From: Palaemon carinicauda
Lineage: Eukaryota > Arthropoda > Malacostraca > Decapoda > Palaemonidae
DNA length: 64,000 bases
Direction of reading: 5' to 3'
Assembly (NCBI RefSeq): GCF_036898095.1
Contig: NC_090739.1
Coordinates: 67,568,984-67,632,983, forward strand
Position 1 is the stretch's first letter, and each line of letters starts with the position of its first letter. Of this stretch, positions 31,110 through 42,387 are shown in pieces. The notes beneath the pieces were generated by a model. The model was not told the origin of the DNA. It made no database searches and saw nothing but the letters and a program-made list of their open reading frames with translations. Position numbers and translations under genes: made by a program.

Positions 31110-31260
31110 CCAAAGTGGTGTGGGCAGGATCTGGTTGGACAAACTGGGAGAGTTCTTAGATCCACAGACCCGATCAACAACTCAATTCATAGCTAAACAA
31201 GCAAGATACGATCATGCCAGCTCCAAAGGAGACCTCAGCCCTTGAAGGACACCAAGAGCT
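31110..31260 (-). pseudogene. Family B gag remnant belonging to copy 3a
   Basis: Resembles 33480-33640, with shared stretches around TTCTTAGATCCACAGA / TTCTCAGATCCACAGA and CTCCA-GGA-.CCTC-.CCTT. Non-coding now. Confidence 0.5.
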
Positions 31261-34204
31261 GATCTGTGAATACCTTGCAAAAAGCCTTTTGCTTGGAGGT
31301 GATGTGGCTAGTCTCCAAGTGTGAAGTTCCAGCAACTTCACAAACTAAAGGTAACTCTGAAGGAGCAGCTGACATAGAAGTGTGGACTGTTGGGGTAATT
31401 CTCTTGTGAATTCAACTAAAAGTGCAAACAGATTGGGATACCACTTTCCAAGCAGCCATCTGGGAGCCACCAGGGTTATCCTGAGTCCTAGCGTAATCAA
31501 CATTTGCGGATCAGACTGAATGGAGGAAAGGTGTAGGTGTCCAGGAGATCCCACGGGTGTTGGAAGGCACCTTCAAACACAGCCAATGGGTCTGGAATGG
31601 GGAAGCAAGATACAGTCACCTTCTAGTTTAGCCACACGGTGAACAGGTCGATCACTGGAGAACCATACAGAGCAAGAGGTCTCTCCACTACACAAGGAAG
31701 TAGGTTCCACTGACCCTACAACCTGCTCATGAACATTAAGTATCTGCTAGTATATTCCTCTTGCCTGGAATGTACCTGTCATTTAACTCTGCTGAGTGAA
31801 ACACTACCCAGATGTGAACCTGCTTTGTTAGCTAGTAGAGAGGTCATGAAACCACGCCCCCTTGCCTGCTGATGTAAGTCACCATAGTGGTGCCTCCTCA
31901 AACATTCTCGGAATGCTAAAAGTATTATAATTGCTGCTTGCATTTCTAGGATATTGATGGGCAGATTAATTTTTTTTTATGACCACATCCCTATGATGAC
32001 CAAGTCGTTCAGATGTGAGGCCCACCCATCTTTCAAGGCAACTGAGAACAGTTGCTTGCCTGAAGGTGGGGAGTTGAATGGGATATTACTGGTGAGGTTT
32101 TCCTAGTTCAGCCACCAGGTGTGATTGACATGAGCCTCCTGTCCTGCTGGAACAGGAAGGTATAGGCAATTCATCAAATACCACAGAAGAGATCTCTGGT
32201 AAAGACACGTTGAACAAGATTTTCCAGCGAGGAGAGACAGCCGAGCTGAGAATAATGTACTGTACTATCTTTGACAGAAATGGTTATGCTCCTCCTTGAG
32301 CCTGCTGATGCAATCGTTTGACAGAAAGGTCCTCGCTGCTGCCGTGCCTATCAGCATACCCAAGTACTTCAACCTTCTCTTGGATATGAGATTTGAATTT
32401 TCCCATTTTATCAAAATTCCCAGATCATGACAAAAGAAGAAAAGCCAATCATCTTTTTGTGAGTGGGCCCAAGCTACTACCAAGGTTAACACCTGAAGAG
32501 CAGTACATTGTCCAAAGCAGGCTTGAACTAGTACATCATATCATAGAGGGAGGAGCGGAGGTACTTCTCAGAGGATTTGTACACAGTTACTTGAAAAGTG
32601 TCCTTCAGATCAACTAAAAGCATGTAGTCTCCATCTCTGATGAAACTCAGCACAATGTACTGTTTCTATCCTGAGCTCACAAACTACTTCTGTGAAGAGA
32701 GGTCAATGACTAGTCTCCAGCCCCCAGTTGACTTCACCAGGAAGAGTAAACTATAGAAGCCCAGAGACTTGTCTCAAATAACTTTGAGCATATTCTTCTC
32801 CAAAATCCTGTCTACCTATCTCCACAAGGGCAGCAGTTCTGGCAATGTTAGAGGATCAAATGAGAACACTATCGGTATGAGAGATGGGGGATGGCATTCC
32901 AGGAGCGTAGTAACTAACCATCTTGAAGAACACTAAATACCCAAGGTTTGGCCCCGTGTCTCTGCCAAGTTACCACAAATCCCTTCAAAGGGCCAGGACC
33001 CTTTAAGAAAACTGCACGCTAGATCGGGAAGTCCTGCAAAGCAGTTCTCCCCTTCTCCACTGCTGCTTGCACAACTCCTCAGGAGAGACGTGGGCACCCG
33101 AACCAAAGTGTTCCATAGCATCAGAGCTAGTCTGAGCCTACTTGCTTTGAGAATCATTACATCAATGCATCCCTCCTCTTCATAACAAAGTTGGCCCACT
33201 GGTTTGTGACTGATGTACCAGTAGCCACTGCCTTCCCATTAGACAGCAATAGACTCCTGCACTTCTCCACAAACTTCATGGCTGATAAACCCTTTGACAT
33301 TGTGAAGTACGTCACTTCGCCTGACCTCTGGTCAAGCCAAGAGACAGCTTGGATGGAGGCCATGGCTAATGAGTCAATGGCCCCAGACTCAGAACTCAAG
33401 AATGTTGATCCTTCTGCCTAGTCTCTCTACAAGGAGAGTTGGGGTCAACCTGAAGAGGTGACGACGCAGATTGCTCTGGTGCGTAGAACCTTCTCTACCT
33501 TGAGTGGTGGTGGGGGGATCTTGTTTGACCAGTAGGAGGAAAGAGTTCTCAGATCCACAGATCTGATCATCAACTCAATCCACGGCCAGACTAGCCAGAC
33601 CTGACCAGGGTGGCTCCAGGAATGGCCTCGACCCTTAAGGGTGCCCCAAAGTGCCAATCAATGGCTGAAGTTCTCCCTGAAGGCTGAGCCAAGGTTGCCC
33701 CTCCCCCCTAGTTCATTGCACTTACATATGAATGCAAAAACGTTTACAAAGTAACACCTTGACTTTGGATTGTCTTTCTCCGTCAATACTAGGCAAAGGT
33801 CTGGTACCTTAAGGGCAGATGTACACCTGAGTACCCTCATACCCAGCCAGGGCAGAGGGTGCGGCAGGCTGCTCTGGGGTACTGGCCCTCAGACGCCGAC
33901 TTGTGGTTTTCCATTATACGCATGCCAGCAATGACAGCCTCGAGTGATGCCATCCTCTCAAGCAGGACTACCAAAGTATCGTGACTCGAGAAGGGAGTAA
34001 GAGTGGACCCACCATCCACGTAGGAAGGAGGGGTGCCAAAGCTCCTGTGAACCTGAGTAACAGACGCTGTAACCTCAGACAAACCCGGCTACTGTGGTGG
34101 ATGGAGAAAGCCGGGCCATGGCGTCAAGCTGTGACACAATGTCCGAGCTCAGCCACACAGGACAAAACAATGCGGAGCTGTGGCTCCGGTCCCAGGAATC
34201 AAAA
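31261..34204 (-). mobile_element. Decayed family B DIRS-like element, copy 3b
   Basis: Minus-strand remnants in DIRS order. Gag: 34082-33160, with SIQAVSWLDQRSGEV and ATGTSVTNQWANFVMKRRD. RT: about 32900-32265, with KSTGGWRLVIDLSSQ and LKYLGMLIGTAAARTF. RNase H/linker: 31554-31345, with ITLVAPRWLLGKWYPNLF matching LTLVAPLWPAREWFTEVL. The 5' side is interrupted at 34204 by the DIRS-1b/1c block; gag-like sequence continues at 47011-47930. Frames are broken throughout. Confidence 0.65.
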
Positions 34205-34434
34205 TGGTATTTTTATTATAAAATAAATTTTTGAATATACTTACCCGGTGAATATATAATAGCTGCTACTCAGCGGCTCGACAGAAAACACACTCAAAAA
34301 ACTCGCAAGCGATCGCTATGAAGGTTGCGGGTGTGCCCACCAGCGCCAACTATCGGCCAGATACCACTCTTGCATGTAAACAAACCCTTCAATTCTTCTC
34401 ATCCCGCTGCGTCTCTATTGGGGAGGAAGGGAGG

Positions 34435-34532
34435 GCCTTTAATTTATATATTCACCGGGTAAGTATATTCAAAAATTTATTTTATAATTAAAATATCATT
34501 TTTAAATATTTAACTTAGCCGGTGAATATATA
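34435..34532. repeat. DIRS-1b internal complementary region
   Basis: Same layout as the ICR of DIRS-1a: complement of the left outer end, then CAT, then complement of the right outer end (TTTTTAAATATTTAACTTAG). Confidence 0.85.
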
Positions 34533-34933
34533 ATAGCTGATTCACACCCAAGGCGGTGGGTAGAGACCAGAGTTAATTAAGTTTACAGCGTATAAGCTAA
34601 GAGTTTTTGACAGTTATCAATATAACAAAACCAAAATATATAGGTACCTGGTAAGGAAGTTGACTTAGACGATTACTCTGCCTTGTAAGTCTGTCTTCCT
34701 CACGAAGCCCAGCGATCCTCTTAGGATGCTGAAAGACTCCCAGGAGCTGAAGTATAAAGGGTTGCAACCCATACTAACAGGACCTCATCAAACCCCTAAT
34801 CTGGGCGCTCTCAAGAAATGACTTTGACCACCCGCCAAATCAACCAGGATGCGAAAGGCTTCTTAGCCTTCCGTACAACCCATAAAACAATATTAAAAAC
34901 ATTTCAAGAGACAGATTAAAAAGGGTATTGGAA

Positions 34934-36127
34934 TTAGGGAAGTGTAGTGGTAGAACCCTCACCCACTACTGCACTCGCTGCTACGAATGGACCCAGTGTG
35001 TAGCAGTCCTCGTAAAGAGTCTGGACATCTTTCAAGTAAAATGACGAGAACACTGACTTGCTTCTCCAAAAAGTCGCGTCCATGATACTTTGCAGAGATC
35101 TATTTTGCTTGAAGGCCACGGAGGTTGCTATAGCTCTAATTTCGTGCGTCTTAACCTTAAGCAAAGATCGGTCTTCCTCACTCAAGTGGGAATGGGCTTC
35201 TCGTATTAAAAATCTGATAAAATATGACAAAGCATTCTTTGACATAGGTAAGGATGGTTTCTTAACCGAACACCATAACGCTTCAGATTTACCTCGTAAT
35301 GGCTTAGTACGAGCTAAATAGAACTTAAGAGCTCTAACGGGACATAACACTCTCTCCAGTTCGTTGCCTACGATCTCTGATAAGCAAGGAATATCAAAAG
35401 ATTTAGGCCAAGGACGAGAAGGCAGTTCATTCTTGGCCAGGAAACCAAGTTGAAGAGAACAAGTGGCTTTTTCTGTAGAAAAGCCGATGTTCTTACTGAA
35501 GGCATGAAGTTCACTGACTCTTTTAGCCGAGGCCAAGCACACCAGGAAAAGAGTCTTAAGAGTGAGATCCTTCAGGGAGGCTGAATGTAATGGCTCAAAC
35601 CTGTCTGACATGAGGAACCTTAGGACCACGTCTAAGTTCCATCCAGGAGTAGCCAAACGACGTTCCTTAGAGGTTTCAAAAGACTTAAGGAGATCTTGTA
35701 GATCTTTATCGTTGGAAAGATCTAAGCCTCTATGCCGGAAGACCGAAGCCAACATGCTCCTGTAGCCCTTGATCGTGGAAGCTGAAAGGGAGCGAACTTT
35801 TCTCAGGTGTAAGAGAAAATCAGCGATTTGGGCTACAGAGGTACTGGACGAGGATACAGATACTGATTTGCACCAGTTTCGGAAGACTTCCCACTTCGAT
35901 TGGTATACTCTAATGGTAGAAGCTCTCCTCGCTCTTGCAATCGCACTGGCTGCCTCCTTCGAAAAGCCTCTAGCTCTAGAGAGTCTTTCGATAGTCTGAA
36001 GGCAGTCAGACGAAGAGCGGGGAGGCTTTGGTGTACATTCTTTACGTGGGGCTGACGTAACAGGTCTACTCTTAGAGGAAGACTTCTTGGAAAGTCTACC
36101 AGCCATCGAAGTACCTCGGTGAACCAT
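34934..36127 (-). CDS. DIRS-1b tyrosine recombinase
   Basis: 397 residues from the Met at 36127, co-linear with the DIRS-1a recombinase without gaps. It keeps R203 (AKRVSEL), H328-x-x-R331 (THEIRAI), W354 and Y364 (SSFYLKDV). Substitutions are scattered and mostly conservative. The open frame extends to 37582, again as an overlap shadow of RT. Overlap with RT is 295 bp, identical to DIRS-1a. Confidence 0.85.
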   Translation of the reverse strand: MVHRGTSMAGRLSKKSSSKSRPVTSAPRKECTPKPPRSSSDCLQTIERLSRARGFSKEAASAIARARRASTIRVYQSKWEVFRNWCKSVSVSSSSTSVAQIADFLLHLRKVRSLSASTIKGYRSMLASVFRHRGLDLSNDKDLQDLLKSFETSKERRLATPGWNLDVVLRFLMSDRFEPLHSASLKDLTLKTLFLVCLASAKRVSELHAFSKNIGFSTEKATCSLQLGFLAKNELPSRPWPKSFDIPCLSEIVGNELERVLCPVRALKFYLARTKPLRGKSEALWCSVKKPSLPMSKNALSYFIRFLIREAHSHLSEEDRSLLKVKTHEIRAIATSVAFKQNRSLQSIMDATFWRSKSVFSSFYLKDVQTLYEDCYTLGPFVAASAVVGEGSTTTLP

Positions 36128-37980
36128 TCTCTCGCGGGCCAGAGGGGAGCAACTAACGTCAACCTTGTCCCTTCGTGAGAGGCGAACTTCTGCAGTACCT
36201 TGTTGACAATCTTGAATGGTGGGAATGCATATAGGTCTAGATGAGACCAATCTAGAAGAAATGCGTCTATATGTATTGCTGCTGGGTCTGGGACTGGAGA
36301 GCAATAGATTGGAAGTCTCTTGGTCATCGAGGTTGCAAAGAGGTCTATGGTGGGTTGACCCCAAGTCGCCCAAAGACTCTTGCACACGTCCTTGTGGAGG
36401 GTCCATTCCGTAGGAATTACCTGACCCCTCCGACTGAGGCAATCTGCTAAGACGTTCAAGTCGCCCTGGATAAACCTCGTTAACAGGGAGATGCCTCGAT
36501 CTCTTGACCAAATGAGCAGGTCCCTTGCGATCTCGTACAGCGTCAGGGAGTGGGTGCCTCCTTGCTTGGAAATGTATGCCAAGGCTGTGGTATTGTCCGA
36601 GTTGATCTCCACCACCTTGTTTCGAAGGAGACTCTCGAAGTTCATCAAGGCCAGGTGGACTGCCAAAAGCTCCTTGCCGTTGATGTGCATGCTCCTCTGA
36701 CTTGAGGTCCACAGACCTGAGCATTCCCGACCGTCCAGGGTCGCACCCCAACCCAAATCCGACGCGTCCGAGAATAGTACGTGGTTTGGTTTCTGAACTG
36801 CTAGGGGAAGTCCCTCTCTTAGACTGATATTGTCGTTCCACCAATTCAGGCATGCCTTTACTGTTTCGGAGATTGGGATTGAGACCGCCTCTAACGTCTT
36901 GTCCTTTTTCCAGTGAAAAGCTAGATGGAACTGGAGAGGTCGAAGGTGTAGCCTTCCTAGCGAGACAAACTGCTCCAGGGATGATAGAGTTCCTACTAGA
37001 CTCATCCAATTCCTGACTGAGCAACGTTCTCTCTTCAACATCAGTTGGATTATGAGCAGGGCTTGCTCTATTCGGGGGGCAGACGGAAAAGCCCGAAAAA
37101 CTGGACTGCGAATCTCCATCCCTAAATACAGTATAGTTTGGGATGGAATCAGCTGGGACTTTTCCATGTTGACCAAAAGTCCCAATTCCTTGGTCAGATC
37201 CAATGTCCAATGAAGATCCTGCAGACAGCAATGACTGGACGAGGCTCTGAGAAGCCAGTCGTCCAAGTAAAGGGAGGCTCGGATTCCCGATAAATGGAGG
37301 AATTTTGCAACATTCCTCATAAGCCTCGTAAACACGAGAGGAGCAGGACTTAGGCCAAAGCACAGGGCCCGAAACTGGTACACCACATTGTCGAAAACAA
37401 ACCTCAGAAAAGGTTGGGAATCTGAGTGAATGGGGATGTGGAAGTATGCGTCTCTTAGGTCGAGAGAGACCATCCAGTCTCCCTTTCTGACCGCTGCTAA
37501 GACTGATTTCGTGGTCTCCATGGTGAACTTTGTCTTCGTAACAAAGACGTTTAGTGCACTGACGTCTAGCACCGGTCTCCAACCTCCTGTCTTCTTCGGT
37601 ACTAGGAAGAGGCGGTTGTAAAACCCCGGTGATTGAAGGTCCGAGACTTTCACCACCGCTCCCTTCTCTAGCAAAAGAGACACTTCTAGTTTCAGGGCTT
37701 GTCTCTTTGATTCCTCTCGGTATATGGGAGAGAGGTCGATGGGGGAAGTCGCTAGAGGAGGTTTGTGTACAAATGGAATTTTGTACCCCTCTCTGAGCAA
37801 CCTCACAGATTGTTGGTCTGCGCCCCTCTTCTCCCAGGCTTGCCAGAAGTTCTTGAGTCTGGCACCTACTGCTGTCTGAGGCTGCGGGCAGTCAGACTCT
37901 GCCACGTGAGGACTTGGCTCCTCTCTTCTTTCCTCTCTTTCCCTCGGCACGAGTACTTCCCCTGCTGGGAGCTCTGCCAC
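35833..37980 (-). CDS. DIRS-1b reverse transcriptase / RNase H polyprotein
   Basis: 715 residues, the same length as the DIRS-1a protein, with SLDLRDAY, SLYLDDW, and the RNase H blocks SDASDLGWG, NGKELLAV, NSDNTTA and VLADCLS all present. The methyltransferase-position segment DLYAFPPFKIV is identical. It overlaps gag by 89 bp in the +1 frame, as in DIRS-1a. Confidence 0.92.
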   Translation of the reverse strand: MAELPAGEVLVPREREERREEPSPHVAESDCPQPQTAVGARLKNFWQAWEKRGADQQSVRLLREGYKIPFVHKPPLATSPIDLSPIYREESKRQALKLEVSLLLEKGAVVKVSDLQSPGFYNRLFLVPKKTGGWRPVLDVSALNVFVTKTKFTMETTKSVLAAVRKGDWMVSLDLRDAYFHIPIHSDSQPFLRFVFDNVVYQFRALCFGLSPAPLVFTRLMRNVAKFLHLSGIRASLYLDDWLLRASSSHCCLQDLHWTLDLTKELGLLVNMEKSQLIPSQTILYLGMEIRSPVFRAFPSAPRIEQALLIIQLMLKRERCSVRNWMSLVGTLSSLEQFVSLGRLHLRPLQFHLAFHWKKDKTLEAVSIPISETVKACLNWWNDNISLREGLPLAVQKPNHVLFSDASDLGWGATLDGRECSGLWTSSQRSMHINGKELLAVHLALMNFESLLRNKVVEINSDNTTALAYISKQGGTHSLTLYEIARDLLIWSRDRGISLLTRFIQGDLNVLADCLSRRGQVIPTEWTLHKDVCKSLWATWGQPTIDLFATSMTKRLPIYCSPVPDPAAIHIDAFLLDWSHLDLYAFPPFKIVNKVLQKFASHEGTRLTLVAPLWPAREWFTEVLRWLVDFPRSLPLRVDLLRQPHVKNVHQSLPALRLTAFRLSKDSLELEAFRRRQPVRLQERGELLPLEYTNRSGKSSETGANQYLYPRPVPL

Positions 37981-40357
37981 GAAAGGGCGGAATAAACCTG
38001 GACGCCGGAATGTCTATCCTTGGTCTTGCAGAAAAGGATGTCGAAGGAGTCCCTTTGCGAGCAGAGGACGCAACCAAGTCATGGGTGTCCTTCTGCACGA
38101 GTGACAAAGCTATGTCCTTAACCAAATGTTCAGGGAATAAAAACTTCGATAAGGGAGCAAAGAGTAGTTCAGATCTTTGACAGGGAGTAACTCCTGCCGA
38201 CAGAAAAGAGCAAAGGGACTCTCGCTTCTTAAGGACTCCTGAAGTAAAAGAGGAGGAGAGCTCATTGGAACCATCGCGGATGGCTTTATCCATGCAGGAC
38301 ATAATAAGTACGGAGACATCTCTATCAGCCGATGAGATTTTCCTACTTAAGGCTCCCAAACACCAGTCAAGGAAGTTGAAAACTTCAAAGGCTCTATAAA
38401 TGCCTTTCAGCAGATGGTCAAGGTCCGAGGAGGACCAACTAATCTTCGAGCGTCTCATGGCTAGGCGGCGGCGGGGAGAGTCTACAAGGCTTGAGAAGTC
38501 GCCCTGGGCAGAGGCAGGGACTGCCAAGCCGAGAACTTCTCCCGTGGCATACCAGACGCTCGATCTAGACGAGAGTTTAGATGGAGGGAAGGCAAAGGCC
38601 GTCTTCCCCAAACTCCACTTGGTTTCCAACCAATCGCCTAAAAGCCGTAAAGCTCTCTTGGATGAGCGAGAGAGCACAAGTTTTGTAAAGGCTGGCATGT
38701 CAGCAGGTACGCCTAGAACAAACTCAGACGGCGGCGAACGAGGAGCAACAGAGACGAAGTGATCGGGAAACAACTCCTTAAAAATTAACATGACTTTCTT
38801 AAAGTCCATTGATGGAGGAACTGTTCTGGGTTCATCTACATCTGAAGGATGATCCTCAGGCTGAGGGTCAGCGACGTCCTCATCTGAAGGTTCCTCATCA
38901 GACAACTGCTGAGAAACAAGCAAAGGGGTTGGCAATGCTTGACATGCAGCGTCCACCCGCACTGGTGCATTAGTAGCGGGCCAGGACGCAACGTCATGTA
39001 ACTGCTTGACAGTCTGTGAACTGTCAACAACAACAGGTGCGTGAGGACGCACAGCGTCCACTCGAGACTGCTTTGACCGCCTAGTCTGAGCAGTCAAAAC
39101 AACTCTAGACTGCGGTGGTTGACGCTCAGCGTCAAAACAAGTCAACTCCGATGGTTGGCGAACGTCCTGAACGTCAACAGGAGCATCAGCAAGTGGCCTA
39201 ACGTCCAAATGCGGCTGAAAATCCACACGAGACCGCATCGAGTGAGGTTCTAAATAACTTGACTGTCGTGACTTGGCTACGCCAACGTCAACAGGACGCA
39301 CAAAGGTACGTTTGGGTGGCTGAAGGCCAGGATCTCGATGAGATAAACGGCTAGGCTCAACGGAAACCTTATCGGCAGAATAGTCTTCCATAAGGGAGGC
39401 AAGCTTAGACTGCATGTCCTGCAGTATAACCCATTTAGGGTCCACGGGAATGGGTGCGGTAACCGACGGGGTTAACGTCTGAGACGGCACAACCTTGCCT
39501 TGCTTAGGCGGCGAGCAGTCATCCGATGACTGCAACGGGTCAGAACTGTCCCAATGACTACATCCAGGACGCTGGACCTGTCCTGAAGGGACCGACTTCC
39601 GCTTAAGAGGCCTAGAAACCTTGCTCCACGGTTTCTTGCGCGAAAAGCCTTCGGAAGACGAGGAGAAAATGGGCTCTCTCGTCTTATGGTAGGGGCGATC
39701 TTGGTGAGATACGCCTGATACCATAGAGGGAACGTCTGTTCGCTGATCAAGGCCTCTCGAACCCATAAGTCGTACGACATTACTTCTCCCCTGGGCTTGG
39801 GAGCTTGCAAGAGGTCTCGGACTAGGTGAACGACAGGCACGAACAGACGAACCCTCGGTCGCAACACTGTTCACAACACTTTGCGCACTAATCACTTTCC
39901 CACTATTTTCCGCTGTGGCACTCTGACACTTAAGCTCCTTCACGTCAGCCATGAGTTGATTACGATCAGTTGCTAACGCTTCAACTCTTTCCCCCAAGGC
40001 ATGAATAGCACGTAACATGTCTTGCATAGATGGTTCCTGAGTGCTAGAAGGGGGGTTAGGAACAACCACTACAGGGGAAGGATTAGGTTCAGGGGCATGT
40101 GGAGAGGAAAAATCTACAGACCTAGATGAACTCCTCCTTACCCTATCTCTCTCTAGCCTACGTGCATACTTATCGTATTCGAGCCAATCGAATTCCGAAA
40201 GGCCCACGCATTCCTCACACCGATCTCCCAATTGACAGGTTTTACCCCGACAATTGGAACACACAGTATGTGGGTCGAGAGAAGCCTTTGGAAGACGCCT
40301 ATTACAGTCCCTAGCATTACACTTACGAAATCTAGGTACTTGTGAAGGGTCAGCCAT
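37892..40357 (-). CDS. DIRS-1b gag-like protein
   Basis: 821 residues, 7 longer than the DIRS-1a gag through small in-frame indels in the low-complexity middle. The N-terminal Cys cluster is kept (KCNARDCNRRL, TVCSNC, CQLGDRCEEC), as is the C-terminal FLDWCLGALSRK / SGVLKKRES domain. In-frame indels, rather than frameshifts, point to selection for coding capacity. Confidence 0.8.
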   Translation of the reverse strand: MADPSQVPRFRKCNARDCNRRLPKASLDPHTVCSNCRGKTCQLGDRCEECVGLSEFDWLEYDKYARRLERDRVRRSSSRSVDFSSPHAPEPNPSPVVVVPNPPSSTQEPSMQDMLRAIHALGERVEALATDRNQLMADVKELKCQSATAENSGKVISAQSVVNSVATEGSSVRACRSPSPRPLASSQAQGRSNVVRLMGSRGLDQRTDVPSMVSGVSHQDRPYHKTREPIFSSSSEGFSRKKPWSKVSRPLKRKSVPSGQVQRPGCSHWDSSDPLQSSDDCSPPKQGKVVPSQTLTPSVTAPIPVDPKWVILQDMQSKLASLMEDYSADKVSVEPSRLSHRDPGLQPPKRTFVRPVDVGVAKSRQSSYLEPHSMRSRVDFQPHLDVRPLADAPVDVQDVRQPSELTCFDAERQPPQSRVVLTAQTRRSKQSRVDAVRPHAPVVVDSSQTVKQLHDVASWPATNAPVRVDAACQALPTPLLVSQQLSDEEPSDEDVADPQPEDHPSDVDEPRTVPPSMDFKKVMLIFKELFPDHFVSVAPRSPPSEFVLGVPADMPAFTKLVLSRSSKRALRLLGDWLETKWSLGKTAFAFPPSKLSSRSSVWYATGEVLGLAVPASAQGDFSSLVDSPRRRLAMRRSKISWSSSDLDHLLKGIYRAFEVFNFLDWCLGALSRKISSADRDVSVLIMSCMDKAIRDGSNELSSSFTSGVLKKRESLCSFLSAGVTPCQRSELLFAPLSKFLFPEHLVKDIALSLVQKDTHDLVASSARKGTPSTSFSARPRIDIPASRFIPPFRGRAPSRGSTRAEGKRGKKRGAKSSRGRV

Positions 40358-40758
40358 TTTGAATTAGTCAAAGAAAGTCCAAAAAAACAATCCAAGTCAT
40401 CAACAATTAATCTGATTCAATAAAGAGTTCAAGAGTTTATGTTGAGGAAAAACACCTGCACTGCGAAAGCTCAAACCAAAAATGAAGTACTTTACCAAAT
40501 ATGTTGAGAAAACTCCAGGTTCTACAGCGAGTATTGATACGTCTTGTCGTCAAGGTCGACAGAGAAGAATTGAAGGGTTTGTTTACATGCAAGAGTGGTA
40601 TCTGGCCGATAGTTGGCGCTGGTGGGCACACCCGCAACCTTCATAGCGATCGCTCGCGAGTTTTTTGAGTGTGTTTTCTGTCGAGCCGCTGAGTAGCAGC
40701 TATTATATATTCACCGGCTAAGTTAAATATTTAAAAATAAATTTTTAAATATACTTAC

Positions 40759-40916
40759 CTGGTAGTTACATATATATAGCTTAAATCCCGCGTTTCGACG
40801 CGGCACGACAGAAATTCAAAATTCGTGGCGATCGCCGTCATGACAGTAGGTGGTCATACATTAGCGCCATCACTCGTAGGTTATTAGAACCATTCCCAAC
40901 ATCTTAAGAAATTCGA
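40759..40916. repeat. DIRS-1c inverted terminal repeat, 3' side
   Basis: Reverse complement of 46835-46990. Landmarks: AAATCCCGCGTTTCGACGCG and GGCGATCGCC. Confidence 0.85.
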
Positions 40917-40964
40917 TGTCTCTGTTTTCAGAGGGGAGGAGGGAGGGCCCTTTTACATATATAA

Positions 40965-41060
40965 CTACCAGGTAAGTATATTCAAAAATTTATTTCATAA
41001 TAAAAATACCATTTTTAAATATGTAACTTCCCTGGTAGTTACATATATATAGCTGATTCA
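40965..41060. repeat. DIRS-1c internal complementary region
   Basis: Complement of the left outer end joined at ACC/ATT to the complement of the right outer end (TTTTTAAATATGTAACTTCC), the DIRS ICR plan in the sister subfamily. Confidence 0.8.
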
Positions 41061-41559
41061 CACAGTTGGAGGTGGGTTGAAAACCTCATCCCCTTGGGAA
41101 TTCGTATAATTATTAATAACTACAACAGTAGTACTAACAATTCGGTTCTAACCTGATAAGAAAGCTGGCTTCACAATGATACTGCCTCATTTCGCCTGTA
41201 TTCCTTAAGAGACTCGGTGATCCACTCAGGGGGCTGAAAAGTCTCTTGGGGCTGCCACAAGGTCCAAGACCCTTAGAGTGGCTAGACCACCACCCTTGCA
41301 AACCTGGCGTAGCCAAGGATACTGATTTTGACCACCTACTCCATATTAAAACTAATTTGATTTGCTTCCCAGATTGACGGAAGGCTGCAACAAGCTTCAC
41401 AGATAACTGTGAATGCATTAAAACTAACTTGACTTGCATCAGAAACTGACGGAAGGCTGCGACAACCCTCGCAAACAATCTATGAACAAGTACGATAAAA
41501 AAAAGGCAAGGGTATATATAAAGTTATAGGGAAGAGACAGTAGACCCTTCTCCAACTAA

Positions 41560-42340
41560 GAAGACGGAGGTAACGTACGGACCCAGGGAATAGTAATCCT
41601 CATACTGGGTCTGGACATCTTTGAGATAGCAGTCTGTGAAGATTGACTTACTTCGTCAGAAAGTATGCTCCAAAATTGACTTCATTGACCTATCGTGTTT
41701 GTAAGTCATAGAAATTGCTACAGTTCTAACCTCATGTGGTTTTACCTTAAGGATAGGGAAAACTTCCTACTCACAATCTTGGAGTTTCCCTTATTAAATC
41801 CTTAATGAAAAAAGCCAGGGTATTCTTTGATAAAGGGAAAGAGGGCTTTTTAACTGAGCATCATAGGCTGTCTGTCTCGTGTTTGAAAAGAAAGCCTAGC
41901 TGAAGGGAGCAAATTGCATTGTCTCCATTAAAGCCCATCTTCTTGCTGATGGTTTTAAACACTCCTACTTCTTTGACTGAAGCCAATGAAATTGGGAAAA
42001 AGTCTTCTTGGTAAGATACTTCCAAGATGACTTGTCCAACTGTACAAACCTACTTTAGGTTAAAAAGTCCAGGACTACATCTAGGTTCCACAAGGAGGTT
42101 GGATTGTCCTTCCTCTTGGTTGTCTCAAAAGATCTAATGAGATCTGAGAGGTCCTTGTTACCTGACACGCCAAAGTTTCGGTTACGAAAGACAGGGGTTA
42201 ATATGGTGAGGTAACCCTTGATGCAAGGCATAGCTAGCTTCTACTTTTGTATGTAGATACAACAGAAAACTCTGCTATATTGGTTATAGAGGTATTGGTC
42301 GAGGAAAATCTATTATTCCTGCACCGCACTCTAAATATGT
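41560..42340 (-). pseudogene. DIRS-1c tyrosine recombinase remnant
   Basis: Broken frames aligning with the DIRS-1a recombinase: NAICSLQLGFLFK (cf. ATCSLQLGFLAK), VKKPSLSLSKNTLAFFIK (cf. VKKPSLPMSKNALSYFIR), and C-terminal fragments with the LGP-VRY region. Multiple stops; about 100 residues between the first two blocks are missing. Confidence 0.7.
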
Positions 42341-42387
42341 ACCACTCAGATTAATCAACCCTAATAGTGGTCATGATCTGGGGGAAT

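Larger units (their letters stand above)
34207..40738 (-). mobile_element. DIRS-type retrotransposon, full length, copy DIRS-1b
   Basis: Second complete copy of the DIRS-1a family, same strand, same frame offsets, with all three frames open. Its outermost left ~20 bp (34207-34225, GTATTTTTATTATAAA) do not match its own ICR (34490, which predicts ATATTTTAATTATAAA). They match the end predicted by the ICR of the neighbouring DIRS-1c. Its right end runs directly into DIRS-1c. It therefore appears inserted at the terminus of DIRS-1c. Confidence 0.9.
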
